Source: Brachypodium distachyon | Taxonomy: Eukaryota; Streptophyta; Magnoliopsida; Poales; Poaceae | Assembly: GCF_000005505.3 (NCBI RefSeq) | Contig: NC_016131.3 | Span: 30,061,001 to 30,125,000, forward strand | Reading direction: 5' to 3' | Length of the DNA: 64,000 nt | In this document: positions 52,660-62,931 of the stretch, one piece after another | How the letters are laid out: every line of letters begins with the position of its first letter | Numbering within the stretch: position 1 is the stretch's first letter | The notes under the pieces: model-generated | Database searches by the model: none | Told to the model about the DNA's origin: nothing | What the model saw: the letters and a program-made list of their open reading frames with translations, nothing else | Translations under genes and position numbers: made by a program

Positions 52660-55600
52660 TGTAACATCCCAATTTTTTAAAAACTCTTCATATGCATTGC
52701 ATATCATAAGCATCATGTCACCTTTGCATTTGATCACTTTCAAAACCCTAAAATTTGCCTAGAAAACTCTTCTGCAGAAATGCCTTTATTTGATTTTGGG
52801 CTTTGATCTTGCTCTTGAGTATTTGCATTTTAACCCATGAGGGTATTGTGGTAAAAAGGGATTTAATGCATATATAGAGCTATCCCATAATTGGCTTTTG
52901 AAAGTATTTTGAAAAATAATTTATTTCGATAGCCTAAGGGCTCTAAAAGCCATTTTATAGGCAAATGTATTTTTTAAATATTTTATTTTGAGGAAATTCT
53001 TGTTCCAAAAGTTAGATCATATGAAAATATGATTTTACAAATTTTGTTGCATTTTATTTGGAGTGATTTGGAGCTTCGAATCAATTTTGAGGTTCAAAAA
53101 CAGAAAATAGATAAAAGAAAAGGAAAAACCAGGGAAAACCGGCTGAACCGGACCGACCAGGTCAAACCGGACCGGACCCGGACCGAACCGGACCGGCTCC
53201 GCCCCACCCGAGCCGCCCGCTCTCACTGACCAGTGGGACCCACGCGTCATCTTCAACCTCCGTCCGAGAAATCCGGCCACGCACTCCCGCGAACTGCCCA
53301 CGACTCCACCTCCGATTTCTCCGTGCTCGGGCCGTTTTCTCCAAATCCTTGCGCGTCATCCCGAAGCCCTCGCTTTTCTCCTTCACTTCCCCCAAACCGC
53401 TCGCCCCATTTCGCACCGGTTAGAAAGTAATTGCTCGCCGGAGTTCGTTGCTGCCGTCGCCCTTCGTCGCGTTTCGCCGTCGTTCCGGTGAGCCTCCGCC
53501 TGCTCCGACCACCCTTCCGTGCTCCTCTCTCCTTTTCGCAACTTTTGACGCGAACCGATTTCGTTTTGGAGCGCCGCCCGTGCCCTGCCCGCCGTCTTCC
53601 CCGGCGTCGGCCGTCGCCCGCCGCCCGCGCGCCTCGTGCGCCGCCGCTCCGCCTTCGGCCCGAGCCGCCCCGCGCCCGCGCCGCCCCGCGCCGCTCGCCC
53701 CCCGAACCGCGCCGCCGCACGCTCGCGCCGGCCGCCCGCGCGACCAGCTGCCCGTGCCGCCTGCGCGCGCCGCCCCCGCCGCTCGCCCGCGTGCCCGCGC
53801 GCCCACTCGCCGCGCCCCCCGCCTGCACCGCCTGCCGCGTCGCTCCGCCTCCGGCCGCCAGCCCGCGCCGCCGCCGGCGAGCAAGCCCCGCCGGCTGGCC
53901 ACTCGCGTTCTGCCACGTGGCAGTGCTTTTTGGTTTTATTTTATTTCGGCCGAATTGGATAATGCACTTTTGCAGAAAAGACCCTACAACTTCAAAACCT
54001 TATATCTTTTAAACCGTTTGTCCAAAAATAGTGATCCGCACCTTTCTAGAATCGTCACGTGTAGAATATTTTGGCACTGTTTAATTTCAGTTTTGAATAA
54101 CTTAGACAGTAGCTGTTTGCAGAATGGTGGTTTATGGTTTAAATTTCAAATAAATTGTTTCAAAATAGTTTTGAGCATGTTAGCTTGTTATAAAATTATT
54201 TAAACTTGTTCTCTGTCCATTAGGACCAGAAAAGAAATTATTTTGTGTATAATCATGGCATACAAGTGTAAATATTGCTCTATGTTGCAAAAACCACACA
54301 AACTTTTGATTTAAACCCTATCCGTGTTTCGTGCATATTAATTACCACTTTGATGTTGTATAATCTATCCAAATCATTTGAAAAACTTTTTCAAAACAGA
54401 AACGAAACTTTGTACTTAGAAGTAACCTTCGTGTGCATCATCTTGGCATATGCATCATGGCATGGCTTTTGTATTGAGTGTTGTGTTTATTGTGTGTATG
54501 TTTCTTTTATTTTAGATTGTGTGGAGTGTAATTCCTTGTTGTTGCGAAGAGTGCGAGAACTATCACAACCTTGGACAAGGCAAGTTCACTTTGATCATAT
54601 CCCATTATTATTGTTGTTTTAAAATACTTACGGATTAGTGTTGTTGGTAGAGATGCATTGATAGGACTATTACTCGTACCTCTATGCTAGCTATAAATCC
54701 CAGGTAGTACAGTTTACCCTCGCCATTACCTTGCCACCAAATTGCCATCAATTGTAGTTGAATGCTAAGCTATGGTAGTACCGTGGGGAAAATAACTACA
54801 TTATGATATTGTTATGCCTTTGGCTATGTGAAATGTTTTTGTTAGATGTAAGGCAAAACAACTAATTCAATGAACCATCCTAGGTGGGCTGCTTTGAGGA
54901 TTTTGAGGATTAGCGGCGTCAGGTCCATTTTTATGGGTCCCTCTGAGTCGAGTTCCTGTGGATTCAGGAATGGATCGTCCATGGACGTCTCTCCCGTGGA
55001 TTCGGGGAGCGCCTACGTTGCAAATGTGGAATGCCACCTGGGGTAACCGAGACTGGACTAGTTTCCTATTTAGAAGATTCTAGTACAACCACAATGCTAT
55101 ATGGGCTCTGGCGAGACAAGAGTAAGTTGTATGAACCTAGACCCGAGGAATTGTACTAAGGTAGCCGTGTAGGGGGAGCGTGATTCTCTCGTGGTTTAGG
55201 GAATTACCTCTGAAAATCTCGTAATCGATGCCGTTGCTACTCTACCCTGAGGACAGCAAGGGATTAACACGTCGGTTTCTTGTGGGGAATGTGTACAAAC
55301 TCTCGAGAGCGTCAAAACTAAGTACTTAGCCGTGTCCCCGGCAACGGACAATTTGAGCAACTAGATGTGGAGCTGTAAGGAAAGTCTCACTCATTCCAAT
55401 TTCTTAAATAAAATGAATGGTTTGAACAGGGTAGGGGCACTTGAAGAATCCACTTCAATGTGCTCTAGGTTAATAGGAGCATGGGTGTGTCTACCCCGTG
55501 TCCATTAGTTAACATTACTATAACATTCCTTTGTAGTAGGGTAATTTATGTTCTGCTTCCACGCAAACAGTCTGAACTCCACTTTGCCACATTATGCATA

Positions 55601-56001
55601 TACTTGATAGGCTCTGTTATAACTCCTGGTGAATCTTGCCAATACATTCAATGTATTGACCCTAGTGGCTGCATCGTTTAATGATGCAGGAAGCTTCGAC
55701 GACGAGTAAGATGTACGTTCTGCATGTTTGGGTTACGGGCTTACATTCCAACACGCTCTCACCGTGGTGTTGATGTGCCCTTGTATCTTCCTTTTTCCGC
55801 TGCTAAACAGTTGTTTTATCTCCAGCTAACCCGTGAGGTTATGTGAGTTGTAAGTATCTTTTAAATTCTGGATGATACGTTGTAATATTGAGACCTTTGT
55901 TCTATGATATTACATCTTGAAACTGTGTGTGCTAGTGAGTCGATCCAGGGACTAGCACTAAAGCACAGAGATCGAACCCGTATACGGGGGCGGTCGCTTC
56001 A
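52660..56001. mobile_element. 3.3-kb solo LTR nested in copia gag
   Basis: The segment starts TGTAACATCCC and ends CGGTCGCTTCA (TG...CA), and is flanked by a perfect 5-bp duplication CTTCG (52655-52659 and 56002-56006). Removing it and one duplication restores the gag reading frame across the site. No gag or pol is inside and I found no second copy of the start sequence, so a solo LTR of a long-LTR element is the simplest reading. It contains a CCGGACCG-rich stretch (53125-53205) and a strongly GC-rich block (53430-53920). The strand of the parent is not decided. Confidence 0.8.
53430..53920. other. GC-rich block within the solo LTR
   Basis: About 490 bp of very high GC, open in several frames on both strands (Ala/Arg/Pro-rich). 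This looks compositional; I find no conserved protein. The surrounding LTR is AT-rich, so the block is a sharp local anomaly. Confidence 0.6.
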
Positions 56002-56027
56002 CTTCGACCACCTCGATTGCCACTCCC

Positions 56028-57071
56028 CTATGCACCATTGTATCCCCTTCCACTTCCCCTTCTAGGAGGAGCTGTGCAATTTCTGCTCAAATGCCTGATC
56101 TCCCCACAGTTATAACATTCCCTGTTTTCTCTCCACTCCCTTGCATCTTTCCTTGTGCCCAATGCGAATGCTAACTGTGATTCACTTGTCTTCCCTGATT
56201 TCAGACGAACTTCTTCTTGAGATATTGGTGCTATGGTTTCATTCAAGGAGGGAAGCTCTGACGACTGATGCAGCAATGCAGCTCGACGGTTCTCAAAACA
56301 AGGGTTCAAGCCTTTTAGAAGCTTCATCACCCTCCTACGCTCAACCCACTTACTGACGGTCACAACATCATCAGGATTACGCAACTCCAGTGGGTCGCAA
56401 TGATCTAGATCAGACCAGAGATGCTGCAGCTCCTCTATATATGCCATCATAGCTCTCTCTCCTTGGCGCAAGTCATGCACTCTATCCTTAATTTGTGACA
56501 TTAGCATGAGGTTTCCCTTGCCGGAGTACATTTTTTATAGTGTACTCCAGACTATTGCAGCACTAGAGAGCCCCTCAACCGAACCAACAATCGAAGGAGA
56601 CAAAGAATTCAGCAGCCAAGCAAAAATGAGAGAATCAATTATACTCCATTTCTCCCAGCTCTCACTTTCCTTGTACTCTGGTTCCATAATCTTTCCTAGC
56701 ACATAACCTTGCAAACCCTTCCCCTTTAAGATAAGCAAGGCTCTACGAGACCAACTCAAGTAATTTCCCATACCTTCCAGCTTCACCTCGTTCGGCATCA
56801 GCTCGATCTTCTGCACTACCTTTGGTTTGAGACCTGTAGCACCTCCTCTCCCTCCAGAACCTACAGTACCCTCTTCACTCTTGGTCACAAGAAGCTGAGC
56901 CAGCTTCTCCAGAAAACTTGTCAGCTCTTCCCCCATGCTTCCTTGTTCCACGTCTGCCTTGAGACTGCTTTCTTCACCTCCCAGACCAGCTTTTTCCTCC
57001 TCCCTACCTATCTGCCTAGATCTACCCTCTCCAGCAGCAGATCGAGGAGAGGGTGGAGATCCAGACGCCAC
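56028..57071 (-). pseudogene. Copia gag, interrupted
   Basis: From MASGSPPSPRSAAGEGRS at 57071 the frame runs through KLEGMGNYLSWSRRALLILK (the N-terminal gag block). A TAA at about 56533 interrupts it, then the same frame continues with QIKDRVHDLRQGERAMMAYIEELQHLW and the zinc knuckle CYNCGEIRHLSRNC to a TAG at 56028-56030. The remaining Gly/Arg-rich tail is cut at 56006 by the nested LTR. Confidence 0.85.
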
Positions 57072-57184
57072 CTAGGTTGCAAATGAAGCAGCCAACACTT
57101 CCATCTTGTTCACCACCAACTCTGGCACCAGCTCCACCGTCTTCCCCGTTGCCAGATCCACCGTTGCAGCCTCCTCCCCCACGA

Positions 57185-57196
57185 GCTCTGATACCA
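57185..57196 (-). other. Copia primer binding site
   Basis: The minus strand reads TGGTATCAGAGC immediately after the 5' LTR, complementary to the 3' end of initiator tRNA-Met, the usual copia primer. Confidence 0.85.
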
Positions 57197-57386
57197 TGTG
57201 GTGTGGAGGAGGAAGCAAAGACTAACCTTGTACTGTTGCTATTGTGTGTGGCGGCTGTGTTCTGGAGAGCCAAGGGGAGCTCCTCCAGGAAAGCCTTAAG
57301 TAGTTAGGTCATAGCCACCATGGGTTGTATGGGCCGCATAGGCTGGGCTGACTAAATAATAAAGAAATCTAGTAACATATCCAACA
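57197..57386 (-). repeat. 5' LTR of the copia element
   Basis: 190 bp, differing from the 3' LTR at 10 positions, mostly transitions (for example at the CATGGGTTG and GACTAAA stretches). Confidence 0.9.
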
Positions 57387-58249
57387 TCTCGTCACTTGTC
57401 TCACAGAACTACATTTGTTGCTAATTTCTTTGTTGTGTCACAACCATTCGGACAAAGTGTAACAGAGAGTCCAAAATACATGAGTTTAGCGATATTGACG
57501 GGATTCCCGACAGATGAGGCCCACCTATCGGGTGAAAAGTATAATACGGTTTATATATTAAGCTAAACAGTGGAAAACTAAGATATAAATAATGTATGTT
57601 GGACGGTCTATTTATTTACTTTTGTATCCAACCGTACTTGTAGGGGTTCCTCATTGTCTCTGAACTTGTTCTGTGTACATCTCCCAAACTAAAACAACAA
57701 CAAGAATTATTGACGGAGTAGCTTGGAATTGTTCAAACAGCGATGTGGTCGAAAGAATTGCCAATGGTGTCATTTATTTACAGATTTTTTTTGTCGATGA
57801 TCCTAGGCAAGAAGTTGGCTCGACTCTAGTGGCAAAAAACTATAAGCAGAAAACTGACTAGTTTGAAACTGACTAGTATCATGTGTGCAGCGTGGCAGCT
57901 GTAACCGTGTAAGTATCAAAAACTGACTAGTTTTCTGGGGTAGAAAGTGTTCTTTGCCTGGATGTATCAAAAACAGAAAACATGGCAGTTGGCGTGTCAA
58001 ACGCACGCTGCTAGACTCGTGCGTGCGTTTGAAACTGACTGATTTTGTAGATTGTGTTCTTTGCCTGGATGTATCCTTGTGTTTGAACGTTCAAACAAGT
58101 ACATCTGCGTGCGTGTCACCCTTATAGCCAGTGATCTCGTCAATTCTGAAGACCATTGTTCTTTCAGTGCATTCACAACAACTACTTCAGCAGAGAGAGA
58201 TGAGTCTCCCTACCGTTTCCATCATCAACCATCTCCTAGACTCCAAAGC
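57387..58249. other. Intergenic
   Basis: No gene. Half of a Stowaway (CTAAAACAACAACAAGAATTATTGACGGAG) lies at about 57690-57720. The word AACTGACTAG or a close variant occurs several times in 57850-58045. Confidence 0.4.
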
Positions 58250-59002
58250 CTGTTGAGAGTACTGGATCACAGAAGCACCATGTCAGGGATGATATTGGTA
58301 ATTGTTGAATTTGTTTCAGATGTAGCCGACGAAGACTGGAATAAGTTCCACTCCTTTGTGAAGAAAACCAACAGAAGAAGCAAAGTGATCATTGTTAGTA
58401 GACATCAAAGAATTGCCAGATTTGGATCAGTGAAGCCAATTTTTCTCAACCCTTCCGTTACGAGGAATTTTGGTGCCTCTTCAAGACACTCGCATTCGGA
58501 AGCGCTGACCTAATACAACACTGGCATCTAGTACGAATTGCAGAAGAATTTGCAACCGGGAGGGTCACTCCTCACAGTGAACGCGCTTGCGGATGTACCA
58601 AGAATGAATCTGAATGTTCAATTCTGGCTTTGCATGCTCAACACGGGCAGAAGAGTGATTCAGAAGAACCTTTCCGAACACGGTGTTCCTCTTCCTCCAT
58701 ACTTGCGTTTCCAGTACGGCCACTCCGACATAACCGACTTCGCTTTGCACGCATCATCTCCAATCCGCATCACACCTTGGAGAAGTAGCATCACTAATGA
58801 TTTGACAAAGACAGAATCACCAAAGGTAGTAACATTCCGAGAACTGCTAGTACAACACGCTGAGAGGCCAAAAGAAGAGTTCAGTCTCTTGGCATGGGAA
58901 TCGAGGATGCCTCCTTACACTAAATTTGCTCACATGGTTGCTAGTTCTACTGATCAAGATCTGCCTCAAGGTGATGTTACCTTGTCAGGGAGGAAACGTT
59001 GA
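58250..59002 (+). pseudogene. LRR-less NB-ARC protein, paralogue C (relic)
   Basis: The readable part matches residues from about 235 to 475 of gene A: MSGMILVIVEFVSDVADEDW (kinase-2 block), RSKVIIVSRHQRIARFGS (RNBS-B block), VQFWLCMLNTG, then KEEFSLLAWESRMPPYTKFAH and LSGRKR, with a stop at 59000-59002. The P-loop and everything before it are missing. At least two frame changes occur between 58480 and 58580, where FKTLAFGSADLI and AEEFA are recognisable in other frames. It is much more diverged from A and B than they are from each other. Confidence 0.75.
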
Positions 59003-59097
59003 GGAGTGCCTGTCTGATATTGCAATATTTCTTTTTTGGAAGTTGTCGAACAGTTGCTTTGTCATCTCGGTGGGTGTGTTTTGGTTGCTGTAAGTTA
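59003..59097. other. 3' flank of paralogue C
   Basis: Short non-coding stretch between the relic and a Stowaway element. Confidence 0.4.
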
Positions 59098-59209
59098 TTC
59101 CCTCCGTTTCATAATTGTTGTCTCAAATTTGCCTAAAAATTGACGTTCTATTTCTAAAAGATATCTAGATACATGTAATATTTCGACAAAAATCACGGAA
59201 CAGAGGGAG
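59098..59209. mobile_element. Stowaway MITE
   Basis: Ends TTCCCTCCGTTTCATAATTG and, inverted, AATCACGGAACAGAGGGAG, with TA on both sides. It contains the GATATCTAGATACATG core and is closely related to 7356-7469. Confidence 0.85.
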
Positions 59210-59994
59210 TATTTTGAAGCTGGTGATCTCAGTGGTACCTCTGTTAAGCTTTCTACAAAGTTGGGCCAAAAGCCTTTTCTGATCTTGGTATCCCAATGGG
59301 TCAGGGTGGTCCAACGTGCTAATATTAACATAAATTTTTTTTTCTAAAAAAATATTTATTTTTATTTTTCTTGCGGTGGTATACAAGGTGTAGAGAAATT
59401 CCAGGGTGCTGTCCGTCCCCTAGATACGTCACTAACTGGATTTTTCTATTCAGTCGTGTGGCCAGGCCACTCGGCAAAAGCGGGGATTACCCTCAGCGAA
59501 GCCTTTGCCGAGTGCCACCCATGGTGAAAAATACTAAACTATATATCCTAATATTAAGCGTTTAAATTCAAAATTTTCAAACAAATACAATATATTTTGC
59601 AGGGTAACACCATTTACCGTGGGTAGGCGGTAAACGCAGTTACCGGGCGATAACCAAAATTACCGCTCGGTAACCAAAACCATGGATACCACATCTCAGG
59701 CGTAAAATCTCGGCGCAATCAAGGCGACCCCCATTTCCCAGGGCTAAATTGTTGTCTTGACGGCTGTACTTCTCTAATTAATCCCCACTGGTCACCCCGA
59801 TCGATTCACGATTCATCGACTCCCCTAACTGTTCCGGTCACTCACACTCGCATCCTGCACTCCGTGGTACAATTTGGCCTTGGAGATGCTCCTGGGAAGC
59901 CGTGCGAGACAAACTTGTGGAGCTGCTCGTCCCGTCGGCCTGTGGATTGTAGGCTCAAATACAAAGGAAGCCAGGGGGCTTGGTGGATAAAAGT
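59210..59994. other. Intergenic, no gene recognised
   Basis: A/T runs near 59335. A short cluster of GGTAACC and GGTAAAC words (59610-59680) pairs partly with itself. No gene is supported. Confidence 0.4.
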
Positions 59995-60134
59995 TAGGGA
60001 TGCAAACGGGATCTGGCGGCGAAAGTCTGGTTCTAGTTCATTTCATTGATTCAAATAGGCAGCCAAAATTTGAATAGGAGATTTGAGAATGGAACTAGAA
60101 GCGGGAATTTCGCGGGATCCTGTTTGCATCCCTA
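59995..60134. mobile_element. hAT-type MITE
   Basis: Ends TAGGGATGCAAACGGGATC and, inverted, the same with one mismatch (GATCCTGTTTGCATCCCTA), flanked by 8-bp duplications ATAAAAGT and ATAAAAAT (7 of 8). Confidence 0.8.
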
Positions 60135-60255
60135 ATAAAAATTGCTCGGTGTCTTACATGTGGGCTTGAGGTGCCGGTTTTTGTGTCATAGACGCTAATC
60201 TGGGAGTTTTTGGCTACGTGAAAATCATTACCCCCGAAGTTGTGCCTAACTGTTA

Positions 60256-60806
60256 GAGCATCTTTAGCAGTAGCTCCTAAAATAGGGCCCCTAGATTTTT
60301 TTTGTGGTTTCCCAATAAATTTTTCAGCCCTATTTCAACTCAATCCTTCAATGGTAGCCCCTACTTAGTTTGTCTTATACACTAACTAGTGGGACCCACA
60401 TCTCCGTTGGTCATTTTTTCTTTCAATCTTCTTCGTTGGTCTCCACTCTTTCCCACAATGGTAGCCATGGCCGCCACCTGTTGTTGCTTGGCTCGCAGAG
60501 CAAGGGGATGGGGCGTCGCCGGCGGGAGGACGCGGGGAGGAGGAGCAGGTACGGGGAAGAAGAGGCGATGCTGGGCCAGGTGGCCACGGCCAAGGGACGG
60601 GGAAGAGATGGGCATCAGGACAAACGAGATGGGACGGCCATAGGATGACATGGCATGGAGAGGACGGGAATAGGAGCTTCCTGTAGGGCCCCTGGGAATG
60701 AGGGCAGGGTGGGATGATTTAGAGGCCTAAATAGAGGCTCTGTTGAAAAGAGTTTTTTGGCCTCAGCCAGTATGACCTCTCTTTAGGGGTTTTGCTGAAG
60801 ATGCTC
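60256..60806. mobile_element. Tourist-like (PIF/Harbinger) MITE
   Basis: Ends GAGCATCTTTAGCAG and, inverted, GAGCATCTTCAGCAA, with TTA duplications (60253-60255 and 60807-60809). A GC-rich core (60460-60640) encodes nothing recognisable. Confidence 0.82.
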
Positions 60807-60809
60807 TTA

Positions 60810-61145
60810 CAAACCCTTCGAGTTATGCCTGATCAAAACTCATCCATTGAATGTGTGATTTTCTGAAATTTACTTTTTTTTTTCTAAAAATTGGATTATA
60901 TATGCTATCCAATAGAATCCAAAAAAAATGAAAAATTTATATCTATATTTATACTTATCTAAAATATACGAACGGTTCCGTGCACCCAGTTTTCGTGGTT
61001 CGTCACACCCGCGTCGATCGACCGCGTGCTGGGACAGGAGAAGGACGTGCGCCTCCGCTGGGCACATACACAGCAGGCTCAGCAGGCAGGCTGACACCGA
61101 GCAGGGCCAACTCACACCGAGCGCGCGCGACGAGGGCAGCGATGA
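60810..61145. promoter_or_regulatory. 5' flank of the VPS2-like exons
   Basis: AT-rich then GC-rich, as is usual before a grass start codon. No separate gene is seen. Confidence 0.35.
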
Positions 61146-61462
61146 ATGATGAATCCCTTCGCGAAGAAGCCGACGCCGCGAGGTACGTCTCCTCGCCCCG
61201 TCCGTCCCCGTCCTCTCCGATCAAAATTCGACCGAATTCGGCCTCGGCTCCCGCCCGAGGCCCCTATCCCCAATTCGTGTTTCGCGCACCGGCGTTGCGG
61301 AGTTCCAGTTCGATCGGATTGCTTCTGGGAGGATTCTAGGGTTCCGTGCGCCGCTAGCTAGCTCTACTATTGTAGTACTACCCTGAGGTCTGATTTGAGT
61401 TTTGGCTGTCTGTGCAGAGGCGATCAGAAACAGCAAGCGCGAGCTGACGAATGCTACAAGAG
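61146..61462 (+). pseudogene. VPS2/CHMP2-type ESCRT-III protein, first two exons only
   Basis: Exon 1 (61146 or 61149 to 61182) encodes MNPFAKKPTPR with donor GAG/GTACGT. Exon 2 (61418-61462) follows the acceptor TGTGCAG and encodes EAIRNSKRELTNATRG up to a GT donor. The splice phase is consistent at both ends. This is the conserved basic N-terminus of VPS2-type ESCRT-III proteins, which bind membranes and assemble at endosomes with VPS24 and the VPS4 ATPase. The next family block (IEREI...) is not found downstream. Instead a MATH-BTB gene begins 325 bp later, and no ESCRT exon is seen to the window end. It could be a gene fragment carried by a transposon, a truncated gene, or the start of a gene with a very long second intron that continues past 64000. 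Confidence 0.65.
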
Positions 61463-61786
61463 GTGATTGGTTCCGTCCCTGTACACTTATCACCGTACAG
61501 TAGTCGGGGAGGTGTTGTGACGAGAGTAAGAAAATGAAAAAATATGCCACTGACACGAGTGAGCTATCAAAAAATACAAGGAAATCTTAAATCTGCTGAT
61601 GTTTGGTGGTCGAAAAAACCCAACGAAAGTACAATTTTATTTTGTTATCTCCGTTGCAACGCACAGGCATTTTGGCTAATAAACAGAAAAATCTCTCGTG
61701 CCAGATATATACGTAGGTACGTGTGTAAACGTAGACTAAAGTGTATGCCATTAGCCCTAGGTGAACTCTCTCGATCTGATCCGATA

Positions 61787-62931
61787 ATGTCGGTGTCGTC
61801 TTTCTTGTCCATCCTGCGCGCCGCCGGGCGGCAGCAGCTGACGGCTTCCACCGCCGTGGTCGCTCGGAAGCCGGTGACCGGATCCCATCTGTTCAGGATC
61901 GACCGGTACAAGCAAGTCCGGAAGATGTTCCCCAAAGGCACGGCGCTCACGTCGAGCGCGTTCGGCGTCGGCGGCCAGGACTGGCGGGTCGAGTTCTACC
62001 CGAACGGCGACTTCGAGGAGCAGGAGCCGGCGGGCTTCATCTCCCTCTACCTCCGCAACGCGAGCCACGGCAGGACAGGGGACGCCACGGCCAAGTGCGC
62101 GTTCAGCATCCTCGACAGCGCCGGGCGCCCATGGTTCACCCAGGTCTCCCCCAGGGAACGCCGGTTCGCGGGCTACCACTGGGGATTCAGAGAGTTCGTC
62201 AGGATCCAAGATCTGAATCACGAGAAGAACAAGTTCCTCTGGGCGGCTGCCTGAACGTGCTGTGCGAGGTCACCGTCACCCAGGCGCGTATCGTCGAACA
62301 CATGGAGGGCGAGGACGCCGCCGCGGATGATGAAGAAGAAGCGGACGTGAAGATCGTGGTCGGCCGGGAGACGTTCGCCGCCCACAGGAAGGTTCTCGAG
62401 GACCGATCTCCTGCCTTCGCCAAGGACCTTGCCTGCAGCACAGCCGGCGGCGGCGAATTTGACGATGATTGCGAGGTCGTGTGGCTGCGCGTCGACGACA
62501 TGGATCCGCAAGTGTTCAAGGCTCTGCTCCACTTCATCTACACGGACAAGCTGCCGCCTGCCACGAACCAGCTGCAGGTCCTCGACACGGCGGCGACCGC
62601 GAAGCAGCTGCTGATCGCGGCCGACACGCATAAGCTGGAGAAGCTGAAGCTCATCTGCGAGGAGGCGCTGTGCAAGCACGTCGCCAACAACTCCGTGGGC
62701 GCCTTCCTAGCGTTGGCGGAGGCGCGGGGCTTGCCCGTGCTCAGGGACGCGTGCTTGGAGTTCCTCTCGTCTCCTGGTAGACTGAAAGCGGTCGTGGGGT
62801 CAGTTAATTTTCAGCAGCTGCTAAAGACAGGTTGTCCCTCTGCTCTCATGAAACTCATCGTGGAGCAATTGCCAGCAGCTGCATGCCTATCTAATGAAGT
62901 ACCAGAGGAAACCACGCAGATGAATGCCTAG
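61787..62931 (+). CDS. MATH-BTB domain protein with one frameshift
   Basis: MATH-BTB proteins are substrate adaptors of CUL3 ubiquitin ligases; grasses have a large, fast-evolving family. From ATG at 61787 the MATH domain reads VTGSHLFRIDRYKQVRKMFPKGTALTSSAFGVGGQDWRVEFYPNG and GYHWGFREFVRIQDL. The BTB follows in another frame: EADVKIVVGRETFAAHRKVLEDRSPAFAKDL, VFKALLHFIYTDKLP, then the helical tail VANNSVGAFLALAEARGLPVLRDACLEFL, with a stop before 62932. One missing base at about 62236-62244 (NKFLWAAA-stop versus GGCLNVLCEVTV) separates them. Adding one base would give 381 residues, the normal length for the family. It is intronless as drawn. Either a recent pseudogene or a sequencing error; otherwise well preserved. 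Confidence 0.75.

Larger units (their letters stand above)
48960..57386 (-). mobile_element. Ty1/copia retrotransposon, 8.4 kb including a nested solo LTR
   Basis: LTRs of 190 bp lie at each end (5' LTR 57197-57386, 3' LTR 48960-49149), with the initiator-Met-type primer site TGGTATCAGAGC just inside the 5' LTR. Flanking target duplications are TCTCA (48955-48959) and TCTCG (57387-57391), one mismatch. Gag, protease, integrase, RT and RNase H follow in copia order on the minus strand, with several stops and frameshifts. The LTRs differ at 10 of 190 sites by my count. At the commonly used grass rate of 1.3e-8 per site per year this suggests roughly two million years since insertion. Without the nested 3.3 kb the element is about 5.1 kb. 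Confidence 0.9.

Noticed and set aside
53253..54203. Several long Ala/Arg/Pro-rich frames on both strands
   Set aside because: They lie in the GC-rich block of a solo LTR, are open in multiple frames at once and show no conserved motif; this reflects composition.
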